Shown here in pieces: positions 26,880 through 34,271 of a stretch of DNA of 40,048 nt. The notes beneath the pieces were generated by a model. It did not search any database. It was not told the DNA's origin and saw only the letters and a program-made list of their open reading frames with translations. The first letter of the stretch is position 1; the number at the start of each line of letters is the position of its first letter. The translations under genes were made by a program, and so were the position numbers. This stretch comes from Candidatus Omnitrophota bacterium (GTDB taxonomy: Bacteria; Omnitrophota; Gorgyraeia; 2-01-FULL-45-10), in contig CAIMPC010000064.1 in NCBI GenBank assembly GCA_903843285.1, positions 1 to 40,048 on the forward strand. The letters are read 5' to 3'.

Positions 26880-28110
26880 ATCTCTCAATTATCATTGTAG
26901 AATTTGAGCCTGTCGGACTGAAAGAATTTATCAAAATCTTATCTACCTTCTTATCTCTGGAATGATTTGGCACGTGATCAAGATTGCAGCGGCTATCCGG
27001 TTTCTCGTAATTTATGGTCGGCGGCAGGAACCCTTTCTCTATAACACCCAGAGAAGCGGCCAAGCTCATCGCCCCCGATGCCGAGAAAGATTCGCCTATC
27101 ATTGACTTTATCGAACTGATCGGCACCTTAGCGGCTTCCGAGCCGAGCGCATTCGTGATAGCCGTGACTTCCATGGCATCACAATCCAGCGTTGAATTGG
27201 CGCAAGCGCTTACATATCCTATACCGCCACCGGTCTTTGTTTCCTTAATGGAGGCGTTTATTGCTGCCGTAGCACCCTTAGCTCTGGGGCTGTAAAAATT
27301 ATTACTTTCCGGATCAAATGACGTACCGTATCCGGTAATCTCGGCATATATATGAGCATTTCTATTTTTAGCGTGCCCCAGCTCTTCCAACACCATCATG
27401 GCCGCGCCTTCTCCAAGCATGATACCGTTTCTGCGTTTATCAAAGGGGCAATTCACCTCTTCTTTCCCTGTCCTGGAACCTGCGAGATGCCCAATCTTAT
27501 GAAATCCTTTATACGTCTGTTCGCACAGCTCCTCAACTCCACCCGATAGAACTACATTATAATCATACAGCGTCATCATATTTATGGCATAGTAGATAGC
27601 ATCCAGGCTTGAGCAAAATCCAGTAGCCATGGTAGAGTTAAAACCCTGAATGTTGAAGCTGATTGAGATATGACTTGCGGGAGAATTAATTACTGTGTTT
27701 GGAAATAATGCGGGATTAACGGATCTAGGGCCTTGACGAAGAGATTCTTTATCAAATTCACTTATCGACCAGACCGAGCCCATCGTAGAACCGAGCGATA
27801 CGCCGAATTCGTCTGTATCCTCTTCCGGGATAGGATGTGCAATATCGGCATCTTCCATGGCAAGCTTGGAAGCGGACAGGATGAGCTTCGTGCTTCTATC
27901 TAAATTCCTTAATCCTTTCTCACCTAATATCTTTTCTGGTTGAAAATTGCTTATCTCACCGGCCAATTTACTATTCAAATTACTCGTATCGAATAGCGTA
28001 ACGGGTCTGACGCCGGAATTACCTTCTTTTAATGCCGCCCAGAAGGCATCTTTACCTATGCCATTCGACGCAAGCACTCCTATACCGGTGACAACAATTC
28101 TCTTATCCAT
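26869..28110 (-). CDS. Degenerate beta-ketoacyl-ACP synthase-like protein (lacks both catalytic His)
   Basis: 413 aa from ATG 28110 (MDKRIVVTGIGVLASNGIG); a TTG at 28131 is an alternative. The FabF fold is complete and the nucleophile-position Cys166 is kept (TGFCSSLD). The first active-site His, normally in AHGTGT, is replaced (SACANST, Cys303), and the second, normally in KSMLGHT, is Glu340 (KSMIGES). Ordinary decarboxylative condensation is thus unlikely. Chain-length-factor partners of type II PKS lose the Cys instead, so this is a different degeneration. It may be a non-catalytic partner of an active ketosynthase here or have other acyl chemistry. Confidence 0.92.
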   Translation of the reverse strand: MDKRIVVTGIGVLASNGIGKDAFWAALKEGNSGVRPVTLFDTSNLNSKLAGEISNFQPEKILGEKGLRNLDRSTKLILSASKLAMEDADIAHPIPEEDTDEFGVSLGSTMGSVWSISEFDKESLRQGPRSVNPALFPNTVINSPASHISISFNIQGFNSTMATGFCSSLDAIYYAINMMTLYDYNVVLSGGVEELCEQTYKGFHKIGHLAGSRTGKEEVNCPFDKRRNGIMLGEGAAMMVLEELGHAKNRNAHIYAEITGYGTSFDPESNNFYSPRAKGATAAINASIKETKTGGGIGYVSACANSTLDCDAMEVTAITNALGSEAAKVPISSIKSMIGESFSASGAMSLAASLGVIEKGFLPPTINYEKPDSRCNLDHVPNHSRDKKVDKILINSFSPTGSNSTMIIERYGS

Positions 28111-28166
28111 AGTATGGGGTCGTATCCTCAATGGCTGTAATATCTAACGCTATAGTCTACTGCCAG

Positions 28167-28373
28167 TTAAAGTGACTTGACTAGAGTCTGAGAAGTCTCG
28201 GCATCTTCCTGTTCAGCGATCCATCTGTCAATGGTTGACTTTTTGAACCGCCAGTTAGCTCCAACCTTAAAGCGTGGAAGCTTTCCTGCTTTCGCATGTT
28301 TGTAAATTGTTACAGGTTTCATTCTGAGGTAGGCCGCTAACTCTTGGACGGTGAATACGGTGTCATCTATCAT
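28167..28373 (-). CDS. Small helix-turn-helix (excisionase/HTH_17-type) DNA-binding protein
   Basis: 68 aa, almost all one MerR-like winged helix: FTVQELAAYLRMKPVTIYKHAKAGKLPRFKVGANWRFKKSTIDRWI. This fold occurs in excisionases and in small regulators; no phage or integrase gene is near, so regulation of the downstream ketosynthase operon is more likely (inference). It starts 155 nt after a good promoter, with AAGGT upstream of the ATG, and lies 56 bp before the first ketosynthase gene. Confidence 0.85.
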   Translation of the reverse strand: MIDDTVFTVQELAAYLRMKPVTIYKHAKAGKLPRFKVGANWRFKKSTIDRWIAEQEDAETSQTLVKSL

Positions 28374-28667
28374 GCAAATGCTACCTTATATTTTTTGCTG
28401 TAAGTTCAATGTTTACCACGATGAAACCATCATAAGGATTGGTATGCCTTATACTATTTTGATACCTATGAATACGCATCGGCATAATTTTATATACCGA
28501 AGCTGAGAGCTCCCATCATACTAATGAAGTATACCCTATAATCTGTAGTAGTCAAGTGTTAGGAACTGGATTTTGAGAAATATATTATTGTAACTAATTG
28601 GCAATGAATATGTTGCAGAATTTAAAATATATTAATTTGCCTGGTATTCCGGGTGACGAGATTCTGA
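28374..28667 (-). promoter_or_regulatory. Leader/intergenic region upstream of the ketosynthase operon
   Basis: A 294-bp gene-free stretch between two minus-strand operons. On the minus strand, TTGACT (28555-28550), a 16-nt spacer and TATACT (28533-28528) make a good sigma-70 promoter with a start near 28521 and a leader of about 150 nt. The leader has ATAAGG-N9-CCTTAT (28432-28452), overlapping a second weak pair GGTAT/ATACC, and several TATACC-like motifs that could be operator sites. No RNA gene recognised. Confidence 0.55.
28528..28555 (-). promoter_or_regulatory. Predicted sigma-70 promoter of the HTH-ketosynthase operon
   Basis: TTGACT (5/6), a 16-nt spacer, TATACT (5/6) on the minus strand, pointing into the HTH gene at 28373. 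Confidence 0.6.
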
Positions 28668-29270
28668 CTATACCTTATACTTTGCTAAATGTCCCTCCAT
28701 ATCCTTAATCTGATTCTGGAACTTCTCAATATTTTTATCCAACATCGAAACATCGCTTGGCTTGGAGTCAACCATCTTCTCGAGCTCGCCAAGTTCGGCG
28801 ATCAGCTTCTCCATGCTGGACTTTTGGCTTGTGAAGGTCGCTTTAAGACTATCGTTCAGCACATTAATCTTATCGGCTATAGTCCTCAGTTCATCACCTT
28901 TTCTCAGGACTATTCGCGATGTGAGGTTCCCGGCAGACATATCGCCAAGGAACTTCTCGATCCTGTATATGGGGCCAGCGATCTTATGCGAAAGATATAT
29001 ACCGATTACCGTAACTACGGGGGTGATGAATAATAAACTCATTAACATCCTTATATTCACCGTATTGATGATCGCCATTAAGCGTCCCTGCGGATAGACA
29101 TTAGCCAGCTTCTCACCCATTAGTATCATGACTGTATAATAGACTATATATGAGCATATGGCGGCCGTGACAAACATTAACAGCAATATAATACCGACGT
29201 ATCTTAGTTGAAGCCTGGTAGATACTAAATATTTTGTCCTCTTGAACTTTGGTTTACCGGTTTGTATCAT
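28668..29270 (-). CDS. Membrane protein with HAMP domain and C-terminal coiled coil
   Basis: 200 aa. Two membrane helices (about residues 23-46 and 74-95) flank a short external loop; a HAMP domain follows (KIAGPIYRIEKFLGDMSAGNLTSRIVLRKGDEL), then about 50 residues of predicted coiled coil. It has the front half of a chemoreceptor or kinase without a signalling or catalytic module, so it may transmit a signal to a partner or act structurally. Its ATG overlaps the PDZ protein's stop by 4 bp and has GGAGGAG just upstream. Last gene of the gat-tsaD-lar operon. Confidence 0.85.
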   Translation of the reverse strand: MIQTGKPKFKRTKYLVSTRLQLRYVGIILLLMFVTAAICSYIVYYTVMILMGEKLANVYPQGRLMAIINTVNIRMLMSLLFITPVVTVIGIYLSHKIAGPIYRIEKFLGDMSAGNLTSRIVLRKGDELRTIADKINVLNDSLKATFTSQKSSMEKLIAELGELEKMVDSKPSDVSMLDKNIEKFQNQIKDMEGHLAKYKV

Positions 29271-30259
29271 ATCTCACTCCTCCTCCAGATTGTCGCTTTT
29301 CTCCTGATCGTTAATTTAATTGATCCAGATTTAATATTCTTTATAAGCTCTAAGGCCTTCTTAAGCGGCATATATCGCGTAGGTTTGTCGTCGATGGCAA
29401 TAACGCGATCCCCTTTATAAATACCCGCGGTGAAAGCGGTTCCCGCATCCTTAACACCCGCTATTACCAGGCCGTCGATATCTATAGCAAGTGTTGCGCC
29501 GATAAGGTCTTCAGGTCCGGTTATTATCGCATTATTCGGATTCACGTTTACATCAAATACGCGCTCGATCACGCACCTTATCTCTATTGCCGATTTACTG
29601 ATCAATAGGTTCAACGTCTCTTTAAGTGATAGATATCCGGCAAGCTTACCCCATACGGAGATAAGAGTGTCGTTCTTCCTGATACCTGCTTCAAAAGCCG
29701 GCGAGTTCAGCCTCACAGCCTCAACCTTAGGAACGTTCTCTATCAATACGATCTTCATCCCGGTAGTCTTATCCAGAACGTCCATCATGCCGTCAACCTC
29801 GCCCGCTTTAGAGCGAAGCGGAGCCTGGGCGCCATAAAGCTCGATATCTTGCTGTCTCATTATATCCGCGGACTTGGCCTCCTCATCTTTTCTGAAGATG
29901 CTTCCACGCAGGTAAGCCACGCCCTGTTTGACAGCGGATGAATCGGGAGCCAGCTTAAGCGCCATATTGTAATAGGTCATCGCTCTTGAATAGTCGCGTC
30001 TGTCGATAGCCAGTTCGGCAAGCTTAATAAGGTTATCCTCATCGCTGTCGAATGACATCTCGCGCATGTCGGACTTCATGATCGATATTTCACCGTCGAC
30101 TGTAGAGAATACCACACGATCCTTATAATCTTCTATGACTATACCTTTGATCTCTTTACCTTCATTAGTAATGATTGTATCCGCGAACAGAGGAAGCGTG
30201 AAACATATCGAAAATACTCCGAATGCTAAAAACATGGTGATCAGATTAAATCTTTTCAT
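29267..30259 (-). CDS. Exported protein with TPR and two PDZ domains
   Basis: 330 aa. A clear signal peptide (MKRFNLITMFLAFGVFSICFTLPLFADT) is followed by a small beta-rich unit (ITNEGKEIKGIVIEDYKDRVVF), a TPR-like pair (about 73-112) and two PDZ-like domains (about 160-232 and 245-325; GIRKNDTLISVWGK and GIYKGDRVIAIDDKP are the carboxylate-loop regions). No protease active site is present, so it is probably a periplasmic adaptor or scaffold. GGGAG precedes the ATG, which overlaps larC by 14 bp. Partner unknown; its two neighbours are larC and the HAMP protein. Confidence 0.85.
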   Translation of the reverse strand: MKRFNLITMFLAFGVFSICFTLPLFADTIITNEGKEIKGIVIEDYKDRVVFSTVDGEISIMKSDMREMSFDSDEDNLIKLAELAIDRRDYSRAMTYYNMALKLAPDSSAVKQGVAYLRGSIFRKDEEAKSADIMRQQDIELYGAQAPLRSKAGEVDGMMDVLDKTTGMKIVLIENVPKVEAVRLNSPAFEAGIRKNDTLISVWGKLAGYLSLKETLNLLISKSAIEIRCVIERVFDVNVNPNNAIITGPEDLIGATLAIDIDGLVIAGVKDAGTAFTAGIYKGDRVIAIDDKPTRYMPLKKALELIKNIKSGSIKLTIRRKATIWRRSEI

Positions 30260-31421
30260 AGGCTATCTCCCTGGCTGATTCGGTAACTTTTATCAATGGC
30301 ACCTTCTTCGCGCCAGCAACCCTTTTGCAGTCATCATACTCGGGTGACGCCGTCCAGTCCCCATCCGGACGCCTGCACATCTTCACCCCTACCATACCAT
30401 ATTTAGTCCTGGCCTTTATCATCTTTCTTTCGAGCTTAAATCGTCCTACCTCATAAAATCTTATACCGATGGTCGTCGTCTCATTGAATATAACGGATGA
30501 AATTTTCTCCAGATCCTTATGCCGACAGATCGCTGTGAGTTTAAAAGCAGGTCTCGTCTTCTTCATCTGGATCGCGGTAGAATATACGTCGAGCGCGCCG
30601 TTTGCAAATAATCTGTCGAAGACATGTTCCAGATATTGTGGGTTCATATCATCGATATTGACCTCTGCCATCATGACGCGGTCGCCCTTAAACGAAGGCA
30701 CACTCTCCCCGATCAATACGCGCAGCATATTTGGTATATCCTCGAGCACTTTTGTGCCGGCGCCGTAGCCTATCTCCGATATCTTCATCGCGGGCATCGC
30801 GCCGAAACCTTTAGACAGCGTCTTTAATACCCCTGCGCCGGTAGGTGTGACAAGCTCTGCGTTCACATCCATAATCCTCACAGGTACACCCTTCAGTAAT
30901 TCGAGCGATGCGGGGGCGGGTATTGGAAGCCTGCCGTGAGCCGTATTAACGAAAGTCCTTCCCATGTTAATATCTGAGGCATATACCGCATCGATCCCCA
31001 GCGAGTCCATCGCTATGGCAATACCGACAATATCTACGATAGAATCTATATCACCCAGCTCATGCAGCCATACGGCTTCCTTATCGGCGAATCCGTGTAC
31101 CCGGGCTTCAGCGCGGCCGATATTGCCAAAGATCTCCTTTGAAACGATCTTTACGCGAGAGCTAAGCGAACTCTTATCTATTAAAGAAATTATTTCATTA
31201 AGCTGTCTGTGCCCTTCGTAAGCTTTTGTGGTAATGCAATCGAACTTGGTGCCTATAATCTCTCCGCGCTTAACTCTGCTCTTTTTGAGCTTATATCCTT
31301 TTAATTTCAATTTCTTCAGCTCACGCGATAGCACAGATAGTTTCAACCCCGCATCCAAAAACGCAGCTATCGTCATATCCCCGCTAATCCCGCTGAAACA
31401 GTCGAAATACGCTATTCGCAT
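30246..31421 (-). CDS. larC: LarC: nickel insertase for pincer-nucleotide cofactor
   Basis: 391 aa in one uninterrupted frame, whereas Lactobacillus plantarum LarC is made through a programmed frameshift. LarC inserts nickel into the pyridinium dithiocarboxylate mononucleotide to finish the nickel-pincer cofactor of lactate racemase and related enzymes. Recognised from MRIAYFDCFSGISGDM, HELGDIDSIVDIVG, TAHGRLPIPAPASLELLKG, ELVTPTGAG and VNIDDMNPQ. It follows larB by 6 bp. larE and larA are not in the window. Confidence 0.96.
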   Translation of the reverse strand: MRIAYFDCFSGISGDMTIAAFLDAGLKLSVLSRELKKLKLKGYKLKKSRVKRGEIIGTKFDCITTKAYEGHRQLNEIISLIDKSSLSSRVKIVSKEIFGNIGRAEARVHGFADKEAVWLHELGDIDSIVDIVGIAIAMDSLGIDAVYASDINMGRTFVNTAHGRLPIPAPASLELLKGVPVRIMDVNAELVTPTGAGVLKTLSKGFGAMPAMKISEIGYGAGTKVLEDIPNMLRVLIGESVPSFKGDRVMMAEVNIDDMNPQYLEHVFDRLFANGALDVYSTAIQMKKTRPAFKLTAICRHKDLEKISSVIFNETTTIGIRFYEVGRFKLERKMIKARTKYGMVGVKMCRRPDGDWTASPEYDDCKRVAGAKKVPLIKVTESAREIAYEKI

Positions 31422-31427
31422 AATATC

Positions 31428-32168
31428 CTAATTATTTATTAACGACGCGAAATATCCGGCGCCGAAACCATTATCAATATTGACCACCGAAATCCCGGGT
31501 GAGCAGGAGTTCATCATTGCAAGGAGCGGAGCGATGCCTTCGAAGCTCGCGCCGTAACCGACGCTTGTGGGTACAGCTATCACCGGTTTTGAGACCAGTC
31601 CGCTCACAACGCTCGCAAGAGCCCCCTCCATGCCCGCGATCACTATGATAACCTTCGCCTTATCCATGACATGGCGCTTATTTAGCACTCTGTGTATCCC
31701 GGCAACCCCGACATCGCATAAGATCTCCGTCCTATTACCCATTAGCTCCAGGGTTATGCGCGCTTCTTCTGCAACGGGCAGATCAGCGGTGCCGGCAGTA
31801 ATGATCAGGACTACCCCATTTTTAAACACAGGATTTTTTTTTCGATAACTTATAGTGCGGGCGATCTCGGAATACTTGATTCTAGGGAATGTTTTCTTAA
31901 GTTTTAGGTATGCGGTTTTCGCAGCCCGAGTAACCAGGAGTATTCCGCCGTGCGCAATAATCTTTTTTGATATTTTGACTATCTGATCATCGGTTTTACC
32001 TCTACCGAATACCACTTCAGGAAAACCGCGTCTCAAGGCCCTGTGATTATCGATCTTTGCAAAACCAATATCTTTATAAGGCATATCCCTGAAAGAGTGC
32101 AGGGCCTTATCGACGGATATCCGTCCGGCTTTGACACCATTCAATATCTTGGCAATATGTTCAGTCAT
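31428..32168 (-). CDS. larB: LarB: pyridinium-3,5-biscarboxylic acid mononucleotide synthase
   Basis: 246 aa. LarB carboxylates nicotinic acid adenine dinucleotide and hydrolyses it to start nickel-pincer cofactor synthesis. The C-terminal two-thirds resemble PurE (TAGTADLPVAEEA, CDVGVAGIHR, IVIAGMEGALASVVSGL, VPTSVGYGASF), with the LarB N-terminal HRALRRGFPEVVFGRGKT. No obvious ribosome site; its ATG directly follows the HTH-membrane gene's stop, so translational coupling is likely. Together with larC it implies a nickel-pincer enzyme elsewhere in the genome. Confidence 0.96.
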   Translation of the reverse strand: MTEHIAKILNGVKAGRISVDKALHSFRDMPYKDIGFAKIDNHRALRRGFPEVVFGRGKTDDQIVKISKKIIAHGGILLVTRAAKTAYLKLKKTFPRIKYSEIARTISYRKKNPVFKNGVVLIITAGTADLPVAEEARITLELMGNRTEILCDVGVAGIHRVLNKRHVMDKAKVIIVIAGMEGALASVVSGLVSKPVIAVPTSVGYGASFEGIAPLLAMMNSCSPGISVVNIDNGFGAGYFASLINN

Positions 32169-32169
32169 T

Positions 32170-32568
32170 CTATTTATAAAATATAAGGAATAGCAGCACG
32201 CCTATCGCGATAAACGATAGGATATAAAAATCATAAAAGTATATGAAATCTTTAACCTTCTCCACCGCCGAATACTCGTATTGCCTAACGGCAGGTTCGC
32301 GCGCCAATATCTCCGTCTCAAGCTCGGTCAAATGGTGAACAGATTTTCCGTGCTCATCGAGAACGGGTTTGCCGTGATCGGGCACGGTATCTTCGACTTC
32401 GTCTATCTCATTTTTTATGGCATCGATCTGCTCTTTTCTGAATCGTAAGAAAGTTCCGCCTATCTTATAAGCCGGTATCTCGCCTATGTCGACCAGGCGT
32501 TTCACTTCTTCTTCCGATAGTCTGAGGTAATCCGAGACTTCTTTAATCGATAGTAATTTTTCTGACAT
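32170..32568 (-). CDS. Tail-anchored helix-turn-helix protein
   Basis: 132 aa. The N-terminal HTH_17/excisionase-like domain (LLSIKEVSDYLRLSEEEVKRLVDIGEIPAYKIGGTFLRFRKEQIDAI, about residues 5-52) is joined by an acidic linker to a single C-terminal membrane helix (FYILSFIAIGVLLFLIFYK). A DNA-binding domain tethered to the inner membrane is the direct reading, though the HTH might bind protein instead. GAGGA lies before the ATG. Located between mgtC-like and larB genes; role unknown. Confidence 0.82.
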   Translation of the reverse strand: MSEKLLSIKEVSDYLRLSEEEVKRLVDIGEIPAYKIGGTFLRFRKEQIDAIKNEIDEVEDTVPDHGKPVLDEHGKSVHHLTELETEILAREPAVRQYEYSAVEKVKDFIYFYDFYILSFIAIGVLLFLIFYK

Positions 32569-32580
32569 TATATCATCCTC

Positions 32581-33249
32581 TTATTCTATCGCCCATTTTA
32601 CATTCTTCACGCCCTCGATCATGCCGACATCTGCTATCAGTTTATCGGCATATTTTGGAGACATTAACTTAAGGCCAAGCTTTAGCTTCATGTTCACGCC
32701 GTCCTCTGATCGATCTACGTCAAAATCGGTTATCTCGACATGCCACTCCTCCAGTATACCACGTATAGACTTTAATTGGTCAAGGCCTTCTTTGGTCTCA
32801 ATAATTATCGTTCTATACCAATCTTTTCGTATCATGACATGTTCTAACCTCGAGAATAGCATGAGGACGACCATTGTAATCACGGTAGTCAGGATAGAAC
32901 CGAAGTAGAATCCCGATCCTACCGCCAGGCCAATGCCGGCCACTACCCATAAACTCGCGGCTGTAGTAAGCCCTCTTATGGATGATTTGAAATGCATTAT
33001 AGTGCCGGCCCCGAGAAATCCTATGCCTGTGATAACGCCCGCAGCAATCCTGCCCGGGTCAACGAGTACTTTGCCCGCAAAGATGTCGAACATGTGCATC
33101 GATGTAAGCATTATCAATGTCGAGCCTATACAAAGCAGTATATGTGTCCTGAATCCTGCGGAACGGCCGTGAAATTCACGCTCAAAACCTATCGCTCCGC
33201 TAAGTATAGCGGCCAGTACCAATCTGAAGAATATCGTCCAGTCGCTCAT
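32581..33249 (-). CDS. MgtC/SapB family membrane protein
   Basis: 222 aa. Four to five membrane helices in the first ~140 residues, with the family signature GFEREFHGRSAGFRTHILLCIGS and GVITGIGFLGAGTIMH, then a C-terminal ACT-like cytoplasmic domain (about 145-222) ending EGVKNVKWAIE. MgtC-family proteins are linked to magnesium limitation and to control of ATP synthase or phosphate uptake in some pathogens; here the function is not evident. AGGGA about 8 nt upstream of the ATG. Confidence 0.94.
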   Translation of the reverse strand: MSDWTIFFRLVLAAILSGAIGFEREFHGRSAGFRTHILLCIGSTLIMLTSMHMFDIFAGKVLVDPGRIAAGVITGIGFLGAGTIMHFKSSIRGLTTAASLWVVAGIGLAVGSGFYFGSILTTVITMVVLMLFSRLEHVMIRKDWYRTIIIETKEGLDQLKSIRGILEEWHVEITDFDVDRSEDGVNMKLKLGLKLMSPKYADKLIADVGMIEGVKNVKWAIE

Positions 33250-33272
33250 CGAGACAATCCCTTTCGTTTAAA

Positions 33273-34271
33273 TTAAACTTCCAGGTTCGGGGATGCGGTC
33301 AGATACAGATCGGATCTGCATCCCCTATTATATAATTCCTCACCGAGAGATCCGACCATCGCGGCATTATCCATGCAATATCTAAACTCGGGGAAATAGG
33401 CCTTTACTCCGGAGGCTTCACCGGCTTCCAGTAATTTTCGTCTCAGCATGGAATTCGCCGCCACTCCCCCGCCTACAACCACCTTACTCGCCTTTACTTT
33501 ACGGCACGCCATTAATGTTTTTTCGACCAGGACATTGAGACTGGCATCCTGGAACGCGTAGCAAACGTCATTGATAAGCCTCGAGTCCGGCTTCTTCACC
33601 TTCTGCATATAGTATAGTACGGCCGTCTTAACCCCGCTGAAACTAAAATCGAGCGAATCCTTCCCGAGATAACTCTTAGGAAAAGATATTTTATTTTTTT
33701 GAGAAGATTGCGATGCCCTCTTTTCTATTATCGGGCCGCCCGGGTATCCGAGCCCCAGAAGCTTTGATACCTTATCGTATGCCTCGCCTATGGCATCATC
33801 CTGGGTCTGCCCCAGAACCTTCTGGTCTCCCACATCCTTACAGTAGAACAGCGCCGTATGCCCTCCGGACACCACGAGACCAACGAACGGAAACGAAACA
33901 TCTTTTTCGGTAAGAAACGAGCTGTATAGATGCGCAAGTATATGATTCACGCCGATTATCGGCACGCCGAGGGAATAGCTTAGCGACTTTGCGAAAGATA
34001 TGCCTATAAGCAGCGCGCCCACCAATCCCGGCCCGTTCGTAACCGCCACCAAATCTACGTCCTTCAGACCTTTCCCTGAAAGTTTTACGGCCCTGGAAAA
34101 AACTTCAGCTATGTACTCCACATGATAACGCGATGCTATCTCAGGCACGACTCCGCCATATTTTTTATGGAGATGCACGCTCGATGTCACTACATTAGAA
34201 AGAACTGTCCTGCCGCTGGTCAACGATACCCCTGTCTCATCACATGAAGTTTCGATGCCAAGCGTAATCAT
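33273..34271 (-). CDS. tsaD: tRNA N6-threonylcarbamoyladenosine transferase subunit TsaD
   Basis: 332 aa, usual length. It transfers the threonylcarbamoyl group to A37 of ANN-decoding tRNAs, working with TsaB and TsaE. MITLGIETSCDETGVSL, the metal ligands His110 and His114 in NHILAH, VSGGHTALFY, GEAYDKVSKLLGLGYPGGP and VVGGGVAANSMLR are diagnostic. Its ATG overlaps the upstream gene's stop by 4 bp. Confidence 0.98.
   Translation of the reverse strand: MITLGIETSCDETGVSLTSGRTVLSNVVTSSVHLHKKYGGVVPEIASRYHVEYIAEVFSRAVKLSGKGLKDVDLVAVTNGPGLVGALLIGISFAKSLSYSLGVPIIGVNHILAHLYSSFLTEKDVSFPFVGLVVSGGHTALFYCKDVGDQKVLGQTQDDAIGEAYDKVSKLLGLGYPGGPIIEKRASQSSQKNKISFPKSYLGKDSLDFSFSGVKTAVLYYMQKVKKPDSRLINDVCYAFQDASLNVLVEKTLMACRKVKASKVVVGGGVAANSMLRRKLLEAGEASGVKAYFPEFRYCMDNAAMVGSLGEELYNRGCRSDLYLTASPNLEV

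Noticed and set aside
26869..28110. Calling this protein a chain-length factor
   Set aside because: Chain-length factors typically lose the active-site Cys, which is kept here, so the label would overstate what is visible.
28167..28373. Excisionase, hence a prophage or integrated element
   Set aside because: Only the HTH fold matches; no integrase, attachment site or phage gene is present, and it heads a biosynthetic operon.
20117..28373. Naming the cluster as aryl-polyene or ladderane biosynthesis
   Set aside because: Shared enzyme families only; no aromatic starter or tailoring genes, and no radical SAM gene inside the cluster. Sequence alone cannot name the product.
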